From positions 1 to 32,131 of the forward strand of contig JBGOUV010000020.1 in the NCBI GenBank assembly GCA_041477815.1: a stretch of DNA of 32,131 bases, read 5' to 3'. The position numbers were made by a program, and so were the translations under genes. A model generated the notes under the pieces. That model did not search any database and was not told the origin of the DNA. It saw nothing but the letters and a program-made list of their open reading frames with translations. This stretch comes from JBGOUV01 sp041477815 (GTDB lineage: Bacteria > Acidobacteriota > Terriglobia > Bryobacterales > JACQDG01). Positions 7,182 through 15,419 of this stretch are shown here, in pieces (within the stretch, counting starts at the first letter, position 1; every line of letters begins with the position of its first letter).

Positions 7182-9524
7182 ATGTCGAACGCTACGCCTG
7201 GCCGGGTTTCCCGGCGGTTCCGTCTGGCGCTAGTGGCGGGGGTTTTGGCGTGCCCACTACTGGCGCAGGCTCCGAGATGCTCACTGCAAGGTAAGGTGCT
7301 TGATCCCGCGCGGGCCCCCATCGCCGGCGCTCGCATTACGGCGGTGCCCGAGGGGTTGGCCGTAGGCGCCTCCACAGTATCGGGCCCAACCGGGGACTTT
7401 TCTCTTGAATTCCCGCCCGGCACTTGCACGGTCAAAATCGCGGCCGACGGTTTTGAGGAATCCACCCAGATCCTCGATTCCCACGACGCCGCTGACGGGC
7501 CCCGGGAATTCGTATTGCAGCTTTCGCCGATTCGCTCCGTAGTTACCGTGACAGAAGGCGCCGGTTACGTGACAACCGCCACCAACAGCGCCACGCGGAC
7601 GCTGACGCCGTTGCGCGACCTTCCGCAATCCATCACGGTTGTCTCGAAGGAGCTCATCAGAGACCAAATGATGATGAGCATCGGCGACGTGGTGCGTTAC
7701 CTCCCCGGCATTACTTCGCACCAGGGCGAGAACAACCGCGATCAAGTGATTATCCGGGGCCACAGCTCCTCCGCCGACTTCTTTGTGAACGGCGTGCGCG
7801 ATGACGCTCCGTATTATCGCGATCTCTACAACCTGGAACGTGTGGAGGCGATCAAGGGACCGAACGCCATGATCTTCGGCCGTGGCGGCGGCGGGGGCGT
7901 GATCAACCGCGTGACCAAAGAGGCTGGTTTCGCTCCGCTGCGGGAGATTTCGCTGCAGGGTGGCTCGTTTGGCCACCACCGTTTCGCTGCGGATCTCGAT
8001 CAGCCCGGGGGCGACAAAATCGCTTTCCGCATGAACGGGATGTACGAAAACTCCGGCAGTTTTCGCCGGTACGTGAATCTCGAGCGCTACGGCATCAGCC
8101 CGACTCTGACGATCGCGCCTGGAAACGAGACCAAGATCACGCTCGGCTATGAACACTTCCAGGATGGTCGCATAGCTGATCGCGGCATCACGTCCTTTCA
8201 GGGCCGAGTAGCCGATGTTCCCATCGAAACATTCTTCGGCAACCCCGACGACAGCCATGTGAGGGCCGGAGTGAACCTTGGCTCGGTGACCCTGGAGCAT
8301 CAGGCGGGGCGCAGGAACATTCGCAACCGTACGCAATTCGGGAACTACGACCGGTTCTACCAGAACTACGTTCCCGGCACGGCCACGGCAGATCGTACGC
8401 TCGTGGCTCTCAGCGCCTACAACAACGCCACGCAGCGCTTGAATATCTTCAACCAGACCGACGTGAGCGGCACGGTCCTCACCGGGAGTATCCGGCACAC
8501 GCTGCTGGGAGGCGTCGAAGTCGGCCGCCAGTGGACCGACAACTTCCGCAACACGGGCTATTTCAACAACACCGCGACCTCCGTTCAAACCCCTTTCACC
8601 CCTCCCGCCATCTTCACGCCCGTCACCTTTCGCCAGAGCGCGACCGATGCTGATAACCATTTGAAGACGATCCTGGGCGCCGCCTACGTTCAGGATCAGG
8701 TTCAGTTCTCCCCCTACGTTCAGGTCACCGCCGGGCTGCGCTTCGACCGCTTCGATCTGCAGTATCACAATAACCGAAACGGCGAAGATCTGCAACGCAT
8801 CGACAATCTGGTGTCTCCCCGCGCCGGGATCGTCTTCAAGCCGCTCGAACCGGTGTCGATCTACACCCATTACAGCATGTCGTATCTGCCTAGCTCCGGA
8901 GACCAGTTTTCGTCGCTCACCACGATCACCCAGCAAGTCAAACCGGAAAAATTCACCAACTACGAAGCCGGCGTCAAGTGGGAGGCCGCCCGGCGCCTCT
9001 CTCTGACGGCGGCAATCTACCGTCTGGACCGAACCAACACGCGATCAACCGACCCGAACGATCCGGCCAGAATCGTGCAGACCGGGAGCCAGCGGACCAC
9101 CGGATTTGAAGCCGGCGCGACTGGAAATATTACGCGGAACTGGAAAGTGGCGGGAGGTTACGCGTATCAAGACGCCTTCGTCACCAGCGCCACCACGGCA
9201 GCCCGTGCCGGGGCACAAGTGGGGCAGGTTCCACACCATGTCTTCTCTCTTTGGAACAACTATCAGATCGTTCCACGATTGGGAGCCGGCCTCGGTATCC
9301 TGAATCGCTCGGACATGTTCGCGACCATCGACAACAGCGTTCTCCTTCCCGGCTACGTGCGGGCGGATGCAGCAGTCTTCTTCTCTCTCACCGAACGAAT
9401 CCGCATTCAGGCGAATGTGGAAAACTTGTTCGACAACAAGTACTACACCAACGCGGACAGCAATACGAACATCTCGCCGGGCTTTCCGCGCGCGGCCCGC
9501 GTGGGGTTGGCGGCACGATTCTAG
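7182..9524 (+). CDS. TonB-dependent siderophore-type receptor with carboxypeptidase-like N-terminal domain
   Basis: A 780-residue outer-membrane receptor. The start is set by AGGAGG and the following signal peptide (basic GRVSRRFR, hydrophobic LALVAGVLACPLLAQA). Residues about 30-110 form a carboxypeptidase-regulatory-like beta-sandwich (LQGKVLDPARAPIAGARITA). The plug follows, with the siderophore-receptor signature LRDLPQSITVVSKELI, then VVRYLPGITS, DQVIIRGHSS, FFVNGVRDD and IKGPNAMIFGRGGGGGVINR. The barrel ends with NVENLFDNKYY and a terminal Phe, as expected for recognition by the BAM complex. The ligand is probably a ferric siderophore, inferred from plug type only. The gene is isolated, preceded by a 328-bp regulatory-looking gap and bracketed by direct repeats and gene remnants, which suggests it was acquired or moved as a unit. 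Confidence 0.88.
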   Translation: MSNATPGRVSRRFRLALVAGVLACPLLAQAPRCSLQGKVLDPARAPIAGARITAVPEGLAVGASTVSGPTGDFSLEFPPGTCTVKIAADGFEESTQILDSHDAADGPREFVLQLSPIRSVVTVTEGAGYVTTATNSATRTLTPLRDLPQSITVVSKELIRDQMMMSIGDVVRYLPGITSHQGENNRDQVIIRGHSSSADFFVNGVRDDAPYYRDLYNLERVEAIKGPNAMIFGRGGGGGVINRVTKEAGFAPLREISLQGGSFGHHRFAADLDQPGGDKIAFRMNGMYENSGSFRRYVNLERYGISPTLTIAPGNETKITLGYEHFQDGRIADRGITSFQGRVADVPIETFFGNPDDSHVRAGVNLGSVTLEHQAGRRNIRNRTQFGNYDRFYQNYVPGTATADRTLVALSAYNNATQRLNIFNQTDVSGTVLTGSIRHTLLGGVEVGRQWTDNFRNTGYFNNTATSVQTPFTPPAIFTPVTFRQSATDADNHLKTILGAAYVQDQVQFSPYVQVTAGLRFDRFDLQYHNNRNGEDLQRIDNLVSPRAGIVFKPLEPVSIYTHYSMSYLPSSGDQFSSLTTITQQVKPEKFTNYEAGVKWEAARRLSLTAAIYRLDRTNTRSTDPNDPARIVQTGSQRTTGFEAGATGNITRNWKVAGGYAYQDAFVTSATTAARAGAQVGQVPHHVFSLWNNYQIVPRLGAGLGILNRSDMFATIDNSVLLPGYVRADAAVFFSLTERIRIQANVENLFDNKYYTNADSNTNISPGFPRAARVGLAARF

Positions 9525-9551
9525 GACCGCCCTACGCACTCGAAAGCGATT

Positions 9552-9585
9552 CGCCGCAAGGGACCTTGCGGGATCCCGCGCGGCG
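9552..9585 (+). terminator. GC-rich stem-loop after the TonB receptor, possible terminator
   Basis: CGCCGC (9552-9557) pairs with GCGGCG (9580-9585); the interior holds the palindrome GCGGGATCCCGC (9568-9579) and an alternative GCAAGG/CCTTGC stem. There is no T-run, so it would not be a classical intrinsic terminator. It lies between convergent genes. Confidence 0.35.
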
Positions 9586-9597
9586 GTTACAGACGGT

Positions 9598-9651
9598 ACG
9601 AGAGCGTCAATCTGCCACGTACCGATATCTATCACCACCGGGCAGCGCCGT
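9598..9651 (+). repeat. Direct repeat, right copy, flanking the TonB receptor
   Basis: Second copy of the element at 6505-6555: the 29-bp core 9623-9651 differs at one position. It lies in the 151-bp gap between the receptor stop and the stop of the convergent giant gene. No coding sequence is assigned to it. Confidence 0.75.
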
Positions 9652-9675
9652 TGAGCCGGGCTGGGGACTATCCGC

Positions 9676-12600
9676 CTATGGCCCGCACCGCGAGTACGCC
9701 CGCGAGGCCGACCCCGTCCGCTGGTTGGACACCACCGACACTTCCAGGCTATGGGGCTGCCCATCCCGGCGCGACGTCGTGAATCCCAGCAGGTACTGAT
9801 TCAATAAGGCATTGCCGGTGGCCGGCAGAGTGCTCTGCAGCCCCCCGGCCGAGCTTACCCGGTACGGCCCGCCGGTCTGGCGCGACAGATCGAGCAGGAA
9901 GCTCTGTATAGTCGCCGGCGTGGCCGCCCCGCCGAAAACGATCGAATACACCGGAATCCCGCTGTTGCGGGCGGCGGTGATCACGGCCGCGGCGTCCCGG
10001 GATCCCGCCGTACTGTCGCTGGCGCTCATCACTACGATAGCCTGCCGCCGGCCCGTCTCCACCTCGGTGACCCTTACCGCCAGCAGGAGGGCGTAGTACA
10101 GGGCGGCGCCGCTCGAGCCGGCTAGCGAGTCCAGGGCCTGGTTCAAGGAATCCTTGCCCCCGGTAAAGTCCCGCAGCAGCACCGGCGCGGACCCAAAGCT
10201 AATGATCGCGGCCCGATCGTCCGCTCCCAGCAGATTGACCAGACCCTTGGCGGCGGTCCTCGCTGTGTCGGCGACCCCAGGCCCTCCGCCCGGACCCATG
10301 TCCAGCACCAGCGCCACCGACAGAGGTTTGACTGTCGCCGCCGGTTGCACCGAGCAGGGCAGCGAGCTTCCGTCTTCCTTACAGGTGAAACTGGGCCCAG
10401 CCAGACCCGTGATGCCTTGGCCGAAAACGTTGGTCACCGCCACCGTGGCCTGAATGCTGGGGCAGGCCGACACGTCGAGCTGATTCAGAAACACGCCCGG
10501 GGGCGGCACCGCGCCGCTGAACGTCTGGCTGAACTTGGCGCTCATCTGGCCGCGAAAGTCCAGCGCCTGGATCTCCACCCGGTCCATGGTGCGGGCCGTC
10601 CCGGCGAAACCGGCCACCGGAATAACCACCGTCCCCGACGTAAAGCCGGCGAAGTTCAGTTCCGTCGGAGAGTCGAAGAAGACGGCACGTCGGGACGTAC
10701 CCCCGCTGAACCACTCGAAGCTTATCCGCCGGATGTCGCCATCCGCGTCGCCAAGCTGGATCTCGTGGGTAATGTTGTCGTCGTCGGGCACCGTCACCGA
10801 AACGGCCGCAATGGACGGCGGCGACGAGGACGGCGCCGCGCCGGTTCCGGCCAAGGCTACGGCGGAGGGACCGGCGTTGCTGGTGATCGAGAGAACTCCG
10901 GTCTGCCCCCCGGCGGCGGCAGGCGCGAAGCGCACCGTGACGATCTGCGACGCCTTGGGCGCCACGTTGAACGGAGCGGCGGGCGCGGTAATGGTAAAGC
11001 GCGGGTTGGAGATGCTGAGCGAGTTGACGGTCAGCACCGCCGTCCCGGTGTTCTGAACCGTCGCCGTGCGGTCGGCGGTCTGGCCCACCGCCACGTTGCC
11101 GAAGTCGAGGCTGGCCGGCGTAACCCGGAGGACCGGCGCATTGAGCTGGGTGGGGACACCGGTACCAGTAAGGCCCACGGTCAGGCCGTTGACCGCGATC
11201 GCCCCGGATTGAGCGCCGGCCGCGGCCGGGGCGAAGCTGGCGGTCACGTTCTGCTGCCCTCCGGCGGCCAGCGTGAACGGCGTGCCCGGGGGCGAGGTCA
11301 GGGCGAACCCGGCGCCCGAGGCCGTTAGAGTCTGGACGACCAAGGGCGCGTCCCCAGTATTACTAATCGTGAAAGCCCGCTCGGCGGACTGCCCCACCGG
11401 CACGCTCCCGAAATCGAGCGAGGACGGAGCCACCTCCAGCCGGGGTCCCACGCTGGGCGGCAACGGGGAGTCCCCCACCGAGACCAGCGGGCCGTTGCTG
11501 GCCACGCCCGCTATGGTAATTACCAGTGGATAGTGGCCCGGAGAGAGCTGCGGCACTCGCAGGTTGGCCTGCGCCACGCCCACCAAACCCGGCGTGAGCC
11601 CCAGGAACAGGGTCTCCGCGACCTGCCCGCCGATGGTGGCCACCGCCTGCAAGGTGGGCCGCGCCAGCGGCGACGCCGGCGTCACCTGGCCGGTGGGGAC
11701 CGGGTTATCCACCGGCCCGATGCCGGTCAGGTAGGCCGTGATGAAGCTTCCTGCCGCCGCCGGCCGGGGGGCGTCGTTCACGCTGAAGTCCTGATTCTGC
11801 ACCACGGCCCGGCTGTTCCCGAAGAGGAAGATCCCGGGGTGAACCGGCGCCACCGTGAAGCTGAGCGGCGCGCTGGCCACGCCGCCTACGCTTACCACCG
11901 CCGTAGCCGTTCCGGGCAGCGTTTCGTTCGGCAACTGGGCGTTGATCTGCGTCGAACTGACGTAGAACAGGGGCGCCGGCCGGCCGTTGATGGTCAATAT
12001 CGCGCCTCCGAGCGTGGTGGGCAAAGGTACCACGGAAGCATTGACGGTGGAGACGGCCAGGCCCGCCCCGTAAAGCGTGATGATGGAGCTGGGGCTGAAC
12101 CCGGGCGCGCCGGTGAGCGAACTGGCGGCATGGGCCACCGCGTTGATCACCACGGTCGGCGCCGGAGGCGGCGTCGGAGGTGGCGTGGGTGGAGGTGTAG
12201 GCGGAGGCGTGGGTGACGGTGTCGGCGGTGGAGTCGGCGGTGGCGCCGGCGGTGGCGCTGTGGGCGGCTCGCCGAACCGCACCACGAACGCGTCGCCCGA
12301 CGGCAGAAGGCCTTCTTGAGCGCCCCCGTACTGGCGCTGCGCGGCGTTCGGGGTGGTGGGGAAATCCGTCGAGGAGGTGCCTCCGGAGACGTAGACGGTC
12401 CCGCTGCTGTCCACCGCCACGCCCATGGCCCAGTCACTTCCCGTGCCGCCGAGGTAGGTAGAGTAAACCAGGGCGCTGCCGGCCGGGTTCAGTTGCGCGG
12501 CGAAGGCGTCTCCGGTGTGCAGGTAAGCGTCGGCGGACTCACTCCGGTACGTGGCCTGGCGGGCGTCGGCGCTCACCGGGAAATCGCTCGACAGCGTGTT

Positions 12601-14586
12601 GCCCGTGATCCAGGCGCTACCCGTGGCGTCGACCGCGATAGCCATACCCCGGTCGTCGCGGCTGCCGCCGACATAGGTCGAGTAGACCAAGGCGTTCCCG
12701 GCCGGATTCAGCTTGGCCACGAAGGCGTCGCCCGCCACCGTCTGCGGCTCACCGCCCGAGCCGCGATTGGTCCGCTGATACGCCCCTGCCGTGGTGGGGA
12801 AGTCGGTGGATAGCGTGCTGCCGGTGACATAGGCGTTCCCCTGCGGATCGATGGCAATACCGATTCCGGTGTCGTTGCGGCTGCCGCCCAGGTACGTGCA
12901 GTACACTGCGGCGGAGCCGGCCGGGTTCAGCTTCAACACAAACGCGTCGCCGAGCGAAACCTGCGTCTGGCCTCCGGATCCCCCGTAGCGTGTCTGTAAT
13001 GCTCCGGTGGTGACCGGGAAGCCCGTGGAGCTGTTGGTGAACCCGGTAACATAGGCGTTTCCGGCGGCATCGACGGCGATACCGAGTCCGCCTTCGTTGC
13101 GGTCGCCGCCCGCGAACGTCGAGTAGACCAGGGCCGTGCCGGCCGGGTTCAGCTTGGTGACAAAGGCATCATAGGAAGGACTCACCGCCCCGCTGGTGAA
13201 CTCGCGCTGGAGGGCGTTGGGGGTCACCGGGAAATCCCCGGAGCTCGTCGAGCCGGTGACATAAGCGTTGCCGGCCGCGTCCGCGGCGATGGCGCTGCAC
13301 GCTTCGGTGCCGGTGCCTCCCAGATACGTCGAGTAGACCAGGGCGTTGCCCGCGGGATTCAGTTTGGTTACGAAGCAGTCGCCGGGTCGGCGGCGACTGG
13401 GGTCCGACGGCGCGGTGGTGCGCTGGAAGGCGCTGGGCGTCACCGGGAAGTCGCCGCTGCCGGTCACCCCCGTGACGTAGACGTTGCCCGCCGGATCCAC
13501 GGCCACACCCAACCCGACGTCCAGACTGGTCCCGCCGATGTGCGTGGTATAGGCGACGGTGCCAGCCGCGCTAAGCTTGGTAACGGTGACCTCGCCCGGT
13601 TCGTTGGGGTCGCCCGGATTCTGATAGGCGCCGGCGCTGGCCGGATAGTTGACGTCGCTGGTGCTGCCGCTGAGGTAGACGTTGCCGGCGGAGTCCACGG
13701 CCAGGCGCGCCGCCGACTCGTTGCCTGTCCGTCCTACATAGGTAGCGTAGCTGACCACCGGGTCGATCACCACGGCCCGGCCGGGGTCGTAAGCGCCCAG
13801 CTCGAAGCTCGCCACCCCGTCCGAGCCCAGCGCGTAGCGGCCCTCCACCCGCCGGCGCCCGCGCCCCTCCCCCTGGTACACCGCCGGCTTTCGCCAGCGC
13901 ATCCTCTCCTGGCCCACGCTGAGAACGACGGCGCCCTCCTCGTCCACCCGCAGGTCGTTGGCGCCCTCGAAGGCCAGCCGGATGCGGCGCGGGTCGGCCC
14001 CGGCAGCCACCACAAAGTCGTGCTCCAGCTCCGGCCCCCGGCCGTAGTACTCCACGTCGATGCCGGGATAGACGTTGCGGTAGCGCACCCGCCGGAAGGT
14101 CGCCACATCGGTGATCCACTTCGCCGGATCGTTGCCCAGGAAGTAATGGATGCGACCCGTCTCCGGATCGAGCGGCTCGGGCTGCGGAGCGCCGGCCCCC
14201 TCCAGTCTCGCCCGCAGCACCCCGGCGCCTTGGCCCCTGGTCCCTCGCAGGTGGAATACCGCCTCGCTTCCCGCGAGGAGAACTGTGTAGCCCGCAGCCC
14301 GCGACAGGAACTGGTAGCGCAGGTCCGATTGGCCCCGGTTCTGCTCGAAACTCAGCGGCGCATCCCCCGACTGGAGACCCTGGGCACGGCTAGACAGAAT
14401 AGCGAGTATTCCGGCGATGACACAAAACCCCGGATCGACCTCATACTCCTCGCATATGCCCCTTCTGGGGCGCGGTGGCGGGGTCGTTCCGGGCTCGTCC
14501 CCGGAAAGGATGAACACGCAGAGAAATACCGCCAGCACCGCCGACGCCCAGTGCCGCGCCAGCCTGGACAACCAGAGGCTCTTCAT
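9676..14586 (-). CDS. Giant secreted protein: SBBP propeller, Pro linker, TIGR03437, Ig-like domains, VWA
   Basis: Start chosen at the ATG at 14586, which overlaps the Lgt stop (ATGA) and follows GAGGAG by four bases; product 1636 residues. Order: N-terminal hydrophobic segment; a DUF7948-like region starting at LSFEQNRGQSD; seven SBBP beta-propeller repeats with DxxGNxYVTGxT cores (about 285-765); a Pro/Thr linker (about 775-810); a TIGR03437 domain (about 815-1035: SIITLYGAGLA, LFYVSSTQINAQLP, FITAYLTGIGPVDNP); two choice-of-anchor-D/Ig-like domains (LDFGSVPVGQSAERAFTISN and LDFGNVAVGQTADRTATVQN); and a C-terminal VWA-like domain (about 1415-1575). The usual DxSxS metal site reads DMGPG, so metal binding is doubtful. 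Probably a cell-surface or extracellular structural or adhesive protein. A second hydrophobic segment (VIAGILAILSSRAQG) near residue 62 makes the true N-terminus uncertain. Confidence 0.88.
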   Translation of the reverse strand: MKSLWLSRLARHWASAVLAVFLCVFILSGDEPGTTPPPRPRRGICEEYEVDPGFCVIAGILAILSSRAQGLQSGDAPLSFEQNRGQSDLRYQFLSRAAGYTVLLAGSEAVFHLRGTRGQGAGVLRARLEGAGAPQPEPLDPETGRIHYFLGNDPAKWITDVATFRRVRYRNVYPGIDVEYYGRGPELEHDFVVAAGADPRRIRLAFEGANDLRVDEEGAVVLSVGQERMRWRKPAVYQGEGRGRRRVEGRYALGSDGVASFELGAYDPGRAVVIDPVVSYATYVGRTGNESAARLAVDSAGNVYLSGSTSDVNYPASAGAYQNPGDPNEPGEVTVTKLSAAGTVAYTTHIGGTSLDVGLGVAVDPAGNVYVTGVTGSGDFPVTPSAFQRTTAPSDPSRRRPGDCFVTKLNPAGNALVYSTYLGGTGTEACSAIAADAAGNAYVTGSTSSGDFPVTPNALQREFTSGAVSPSYDAFVTKLNPAGTALVYSTFAGGDRNEGGLGIAVDAAGNAYVTGFTNSSTGFPVTTGALQTRYGGSGGQTQVSLGDAFVLKLNPAGSAAVYCTYLGGSRNDTGIGIAIDPQGNAYVTGSTLSTDFPTTAGAYQRTNRGSGGEPQTVAGDAFVAKLNPAGNALVYSTYVGGSRDDRGMAIAVDATGSAWITGNTLSSDFPVSADARQATYRSESADAYLHTGDAFAAQLNPAGSALVYSTYLGGTGSDWAMGVAVDSSGTVYVSGGTSSTDFPTTPNAAQRQYGGAQEGLLPSGDAFVVRFGEPPTAPPPAPPPTPPPTPSPTPPPTPPPTPPPTPPPAPTVVINAVAHAASSLTGAPGFSPSSIITLYGAGLAVSTVNASVVPLPTTLGGAILTINGRPAPLFYVSSTQINAQLPNETLPGTATAVVSVGGVASAPLSFTVAPVHPGIFLFGNSRAVVQNQDFSVNDAPRPAAAGSFITAYLTGIGPVDNPVPTGQVTPASPLARPTLQAVATIGGQVAETLFLGLTPGLVGVAQANLRVPQLSPGHYPLVITIAGVASNGPLVSVGDSPLPPSVGPRLEVAPSSLDFGSVPVGQSAERAFTISNTGDAPLVVQTLTASGAGFALTSPPGTPFTLAAGGQQNVTASFAPAAAGAQSGAIAVNGLTVGLTGTGVPTQLNAPVLRVTPASLDFGNVAVGQTADRTATVQNTGTAVLTVNSLSISNPRFTITAPAAPFNVAPKASQIVTVRFAPAAAGGQTGVLSITSNAGPSAVALAGTGAAPSSSPPSIAAVSVTVPDDDNITHEIQLGDADGDIRRISFEWFSGGTSRRAVFFDSPTELNFAGFTSGTVVIPVAGFAGTARTMDRVEIQALDFRGQMSAKFSQTFSGAVPPPGVFLNQLDVSACPSIQATVAVTNVFGQGITGLAGPSFTCKEDGSSLPCSVQPAATVKPLSVALVLDMGPGGGPGVADTARTAAKGLVNLLGADDRAAIISFGSAPVLLRDFTGGKDSLNQALDSLAGSSGAALYYALLLAVRVTEVETGRRQAIVVMSASDSTAGSRDAAAVITAARNSGIPVYSIVFGGAATPATIQSFLLDLSRQTGGPYRVSSAGGLQSTLPATGNALLNQYLLGFTTSRRDGQPHSLEVSVVSNQRTGSASRAYSRCGP
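12159..12266 (-). repeat. Short tandem repeats coding for the Pro/Thr linker
   Basis: On the plus strand this is a run of related GGCGGAGGCGTG-like 12-mers. It encodes alternating PPPTPPPTP units joining the propeller to the TIGR03437 domain. Such tracts can change length by slippage without a frame change, because the units are multiples of three. Confidence 0.75.
12270..13740 (-). repeat. Seven coding tandem repeats (SBBP propeller blades)
   Basis: A motif similar to GTCGAGTAGACCAGGGC recurs near 12459, 12676, 12895, 13115 and 13328, at spacings of about 213-220 bp, with two more diverged units toward 13740. At protein level each unit carries DxxGNxYVTGxT and ends near FVTKLNPAGxALVYSTYLGG. 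Seven units would close one seven-bladed propeller. Confidence 0.8.
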
Positions 14587-15377
14587 GAAGCTCCTCGTGT
14601 CAGGTACCCGGGCGCCGCCGAACGACGGCGCAACGGGTACAGAAACATCCCTACACCCAGCCCAGCCAAGGTGGCAAGTGCTCCGGCCCACTGGTCCACA
14701 GACCACCCCAGATACCGCACCACGTCTACATGCAGCCGGTCCAATATAACGCGGAACGGCCCGTACAGCAACAGAAAGGATCCCAGGTAGAACCCCACCG
14801 GCCGCGGTCTCCGGTCCAGCATCTGGAACAGCAGAATCACCACGAGCAGGTAGAAGACTTCCAGAACCCCCAGGTCCCAGCGCGCGCCATCGGGGTACCG
14901 TACGGCCAGCCAACTCGACGACCAGAGGCCGGGGTGGTCATGGACCAGGGAGCAGGAGATCCGGCCAAAGATCCAAGCGCAGGGGAAGACATAGGCGACC
15001 ATGTCCAGATAGCCCAGCGCCGCAGCGGCGGAGAGCCTTCGCCAGCGCAGGTAGACCAGCCCCGTCAGCAGTCCTGCGAAGATTCCTCCGAACGAGGCCA
15101 GGCCATGGAACACGGACAGGACCAGCCAGGGGTGACGGCGGATCACCGCGCCCACGCCCGGCAGGTAGAGGAGCTTGAAGAAGTGAGCGCCGGCAAAGCC
15201 CACCACCACCATCCACAGGCTCAGGGTGGCGGCCAGGGAGGCGTCCCGGCCCGACCGGTGGGCGCGCCGTAGCAGCAGCAGGTGGCCCAGAAAGATCCCC
15301 GCCGCCACCAGGACGTGCGCGGTGCTCACCCAGACGCGCCCGAGGTGAAGATAGGGTAGCTGGAAGTACGGGATCAA
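14583..15377 (-). CDS. lgt: Lgt-family protein (prolipoprotein diacylglyceryl transferase-like)
   Basis: A polytopic membrane protein of the Lgt family, 264 residues from the TTG at 15377, which gives the family-like N-terminus IPYFQLPYLHLG; an upstream TTG at 15413 would add 12 residues. Neither has a clear Shine-Dalgarno. Landmarks are GAHFFKLLYLP (63-73), VFHGLASFGGIFAG (89-102), FGRISCSLVHDHPG (137-150) and YGPFRVILDR (205-214). Lgt moves diacylglycerol from phosphatidylglycerol to the lipobox cysteine of prolipoproteins. The GRIGN-like catalytic stretch reads GRISC, so the usual Asn is a Cys; this variant may occur in acidobacterial homologues, but activity is not assured. Its TGA overlaps the ATG of the giant secreted protein. 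This could be the housekeeping Lgt or a specialised paralogue. Confidence 0.8.
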   Translation of the reverse strand: MIPYFQLPYLHLGRVWVSTAHVLVAAGIFLGHLLLLRRAHRSGRDASLAATLSLWMVVVGFAGAHFFKLLYLPGVGAVIRRHPWLVLSVFHGLASFGGIFAGLLTGLVYLRWRRLSAAAALGYLDMVAYVFPCAWIFGRISCSLVHDHPGLWSSSWLAVRYPDGARWDLGVLEVFYLLVVILLFQMLDRRPRPVGFYLGSFLLLYGPFRVILDRLHVDVVRYLGWSVDQWAGALATLAGLGVGMFLYPLRRRSAAPGYLTRGAS

Positions 15378-15419
15378 GGGGCTATGATACGCGCCGACCC
15401 ATGGCCTGCACAAGTCGGT

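Noticed and set aside
12159..12266. CRISPR-like array or regulatory repeat
   Set aside because: The short repeats are in frame within a coding sequence and encode a Pro/Thr linker; there are no spacers.
14500..14586. Lipobox in the giant protein coupled to the Lgt-family gene
   Set aside because: The cysteines near the leader (FLCVF and GFCVI) lack the small residues required before a lipobox cysteine.
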